Shown: in pieces, positions 15,001 through 16,622 of the stretch
How the letters are laid out: the number at the start of each line of letters is the position of its first letter
Numbering within the stretch: position 1 is the first letter of the stretch
NCBI GenBank assembly: GCA_002361935.1
Contig: DESD01000007.1
Coordinates: forward strand, 469 to 17,090
Origin: Ruminococcaceae bacterium UBA3323
GTDB taxonomy: Bacteria > Bacillota > Clostridia > Oscillospirales > Acutalibacteraceae
Direction of reading: 5' to 3'
Length of the DNA: 16,622 bases
Notes under the pieces: generated by a model
Databases searched by the model: none
What the model was told of the DNA's origin: nothing
Seen by the model: only the letters and a program-made list of their open reading frames with translations
Position numbers and translations under genes: made by a program

Positions 15001-16622
15001 GAAGAATTTCCGCCACCATTACAGTGCCGCAGGATATTAAGTATCTTCGTGCCAACCTTGCAATAAAAAGTGCAACGGGAACGGCGTATTTTGACGGTAT
15101 TCAGCTGGAGCAGACAAGTATTGCCAACAGCTATAATATGATAGAAAACTGCAGCTTTGAAAAGTCTGCAAATAATTTGCCCACGAATTGGACAGGGGAA
15201 AAGCTAACCCTTTCCGATTCTGCCGACGGTATATCTCCTGCACGCAAATACGGCACCTCGTCTTTCAGATTTGCAGGCGGCACAGCGGCGCAGAAGAAAC
15301 TGATTCAGGAAGTGAATGTTTCCGGCACCGAGAACGATACCTACATTATAAGCGGCTGGGCAAAGGCAGATGCAGTTCCTGCAACAAGCACAAGCAGAAA
15401 GTTCCAGATTTCTGTTGAAGTGTGCTATAGTGACGGCACAAGCAAATATAAAACGCCGGCATTATTCAACCCGGCTGTTTCCGATTGGCAGTATACCTCC
15501 CATGCGTTTACCCTGTCAGACGGAACATCGGCCGTAAAAACGCCTGTTAAAATCAAAGTGCATCTGGGCTTTTTCAATCAGGCAAATAAAGGCTATTTTG
15601 ACGGAATTCAGCTGATTAAGGATGTTTCAAACAGCTATACCTATGATAAGGACGGCAATGTGATTTCCGTTGCCGCCAGTGCCAATCAAAAGTCAAAAAT
15701 GGAATACACCAATTCCAATTTAACCAAGTCAACAGATCCCAAAGGCTTTGATTATAAATATACCTATGACGGTAAGCATAATGTAACGCAGGCAACCAGC
15801 CAGAGGGGCGTAAAATATAATTATACCTATAATAAATACGGCGAGCCGCTTACACTTGATATAACAAATCCAAGCGGAACAATGTCCTTGCAATCCGCTG
15901 TCGGTTATTCTGCTGAAGATACTTCAAAAGGAATCTGGCCGGGTGCATACCTTACAAGCACAGGGGATCAGGATAATTATAAAACCTTTTATTCCTATGA
16001 TGTTCTTACGGGAAATCTCAAATCTGTAGAGAATCCGAATAACATAAAAACCTATTATACCTATAATGCAAATAATGATGCATTAACAAGTGTAACGTCA
16101 AACGGAATAACCAATAAGTACACCTATGAAAACAGCAGGCTGAAGTCTATTGCACATAACGGAATGACCTATTCGTTCAGCTATGATGCATTCGGTAATA
16201 CAACCGGAACAAAGGCAGGAAGTTATACATTAAGCACAAATACCTATGCCGCAAATAACGGCAAGCTTGCAAAAACAACCTATGGAAACGGCTATTATAC
16301 CTCCAATAAGTATAACAGCTACGGTCAGGTAATATCGGTTGCCAAAAACGGCTCAACAAAATATGCCTGGACGTACGATAGCGCGGCAAAGCCGATTGTG
16401 CATAAGGATTATGAAAACGGCCTGAATTATTTGTATACCTACGATACAACGGGCAGGCTGATCCGCTCCAATGTGTATAAGCAGGGCGTAAGCACAAGCA
16501 CAAATTCACGTGTATATACGGTTGAACAAAGCTATGATAAGAATAACAATGTGTCAAGGCTTGTTCAGTCGGCAGGGGCAAATACGGTTCCGCAGTCCTA
16601 CAGCTACGGAAAGGATAATCTG
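12054..16622 (+). CDS. Giant secreted DNRLRE / RHS-YD repeat protein (5' part, open at window end)
   Basis: 1523 codons without a stop, continuing past the window. Start ATG 12054 has AAAGGAG six nt upstream. A Sec signal peptide (hydrophobic about 18-37, cleavage after VSLA at 38) predicts secretion. Residues about 312-490 are a DNRLRE-type domain (IQFTLPAL, ATLHLGQTL, GSWNESTITWNNQP, EWNITKAVKKWYEG). From about 517 an RHS start (DYTGNLVFSR, MPVSVERVYNG, GHGWKLNIQ) leads to YD repeats (DPSGRKTNFKYDNGKLI, DGTEDTYAYDSN). Residues about 857-1019 and 1028-1188 are two related carbohydrate-binding-like modules, each ending YFDGIQL. More YD repeats follow to the edge. WapA-like proteins of this type sit on the wall and often end in a variable toxin domain; the C-terminus is not in view, so a toxin role cannot be judged. 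Confidence 0.88.
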   Translation, partial: MNLFYCNKKNGIKLTTKVISAILSVLMFFSAFPVVSLANEVNETENENNEPVVVRELEEERTDNTKHFLMSDHSVKAVVYNEPVHYEENGKWHDIDNSLEYEQETSDEDVDGYKTKKGSFDVKFAKNANASKLITINKDKYSLSWNLLNKAKTISEFKKIDIKEKEIDENASEIESVVSNASQSVCYENIIANTDLEYTVNGNGLKENIIVKKPAESYTYSFEIKAKNLALSLQEDNSISASDSKSGECVYTIPALFMLDADGEYSNDISVSLEQKNKNKYVLNIEADSDWINAEGRAFPVIIDPQITTQQVKKNIFATYVESGNATKNHNLEELMMVGKTSVQAGKCRGFIQFTLPALKKGDMVVDATLHLGQTLVDYYASTTPNAQINAYMVTGSWNESTITWNNQPSCEGTALDYNFINKSEKGEAVWKEWNITKAVKKWYEGTGTNNGIMLKSTLENVTSTTDSCIYAWYYTESGSVSTAYPVISITYRNNKGIEPYWTYTSASAGTAGTASVNDYTGNLVFSRTDCSSSGLRMPVSVERVYNGYMAGVSYPATKPHVGHGWKLNIQQTVSKTSLDKFPYVYEDGDGTQHYFYKKTANGKTQYLDEDGLKLELQTTSSGYIIKDEKDNVLTFNAKGYLTSSKDANGNTMTIAFDKNDASKIDYVRDGSGHIIKLLDNTETKSGYLQYMVDPSGRKTNFKYDNGKLIRVKYPDGTEDTYAYDSNESLTQAKDVTGYSLNFSYTSLAKGKRVAKMVEKGGSTTGQTVSFDRSLYNTTVIRTAGVDDVYGNSDDIYTTYQFDNWGKTVSKQSKTASGNLGAEVYNYAASEVDSSADNIKYINQINSSAAFGRNIINLARNSNAESTKSWKLLRWIDDCDASFSTTTAQKYYGQSSFKLTSNSVTGDGRARISQDFQLDDITPGQTYTLSAYVKTSNIQQANSKTFGACVALYGEAENTANSKVEYSEFLTGTTDTAIDNGWRRISATITVPQDIKYLRANLAIKSATGTAYFDGIQLEQTSIANSYNMIENCSFEKSANNLPTNWTGEKLTLSDSADGISPARKYGTSSFRFAGGTAAQKKLIQEVNVSGTENDTYIISGWAKADAVPATSTSRKFQISVEVCYSDGTSKYKTPALFNPAVSDWQYTSHAFTLSDGTSAVKTPVKIKVHLGFFNQANKGYFDGIQLIKDVSNSYTYDKDGNVISVAASANQKSKMEYTNSNLTKSTDPKGFDYKYTYDGKHNVTQATSQRGVKYNYTYNKYGEPLTLDITNPSGTMSLQSAVGYSAEDTSKGIWPGAYLTSTGDQDNYKTFYSYDVLTGNLKSVENPNNIKTYYTYNANNDALTSVTSNGITNKYTYENSRLKSIAHNGMTYSFSYDAFGNTTGTKAGSYTLSTNTYAANNGKLAKTTYGNGYYTSNKYNSYGQVISVAKNGSTKYAWTYDSAAKPIVHKDYENGLNYLYTYDTTGRLIRSNVYKQGVSTSTNSRVYTVEQSYDKNNNVSRLVQSAGANTVPQSYSYGKDNL

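Noticed and set aside
15640..16450. Recurring TATACCTAT-type DNA words as a possible repeat array or CRISPR
   Set aside because: They are irregularly spaced and in frame, encoding the YTYD/YTYN core of YD repeats; they are protein repeats, not a DNA array.
12088..16581. Minus-strand Arg/His/Ser-rich open frames inside the RHS gene (for example 13519-13869 and 16177-16581)
   Set aside because: They are shadows of a 1523-codon plus-strand frame with a signal peptide and YD repeats, and have low-complexity composition and no ribosome binding sites.

Overview
The window looks like the chromosome of an anaerobic, low-GC Gram-positive bacterium, probably a gut Clostridia relative. The sequence is AT-rich. 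Ribosome binding sites are strong AAGGAG/GGAGG types, and promoters are sigma-A-like with TTGACA and TATAAT boxes at 17-bp spacing. Protein types (Firmicutes-like GH95/GH109-type glycosidase relatives, a wall-type RHS/YD protein, a MalY/PatB C-S lyase) agree with this. The organism call is inference; there is no rRNA or other phylogenetic marker here.

Region 1 (1-6247) is a decaying glycan-degradation locus. At the left edge lies a C-terminal scrap of a probable tyrosine recombinase. Next, on the minus strand, comes a GH95-like glycosidase pseudogene that carries two in-frame stops and has lost its N-terminus. It meets, head to head near position 1940, a plus-strand glycosidase-like gene that has also lost its N-terminus. 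One deletion removing both 5' ends and the shared promoter region explains this simply, although a chimeric join is also possible. The plus-strand remnant is followed without gaps by an intact GH109-like Gfo/Idh/MocA protein and an intact beta-helix lipoprotein.

Region 2 (6019-11872) looks like one regulated thiol or peptide catabolic module. A class I glutamine-amidotransferase-type gamma-glutamyl hydrolase and a MarR regulator are transcribed leftward. Divergent from them are a MalY/PatB C-S lyase fused to a thioredoxin/peroxiredoxin-like domain and an APC amino-acid permease. A convergent M19 dipeptidase follows. Gamma-glutamyl hydrolysis, dipeptide hydrolysis and C-S beta-elimination in sequence would dismantle glutathione, its S-conjugates or similar peptides; this pathway is inference. 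The 120-bp divergent promoter is unusual. Two TTGACA boxes lie back to back inside a 17-bp palindrome, a 25-bp imperfect repeat recurs exactly 50 bp apart, and the plus-strand leader holds a terminator-like hairpin overlapping a 14-codon leader ORF whose stop overlaps the enzyme's start codon.

Region 3 (11880-16622) is the first 1523 codons of a very large secreted DNRLRE/RHS-YD repeat protein, open at the right edge. It contains two tandem carbohydrate-binding-like modules between its YD blocks. No CRISPR array, tRNA, rRNA or complete mobile element was seen.
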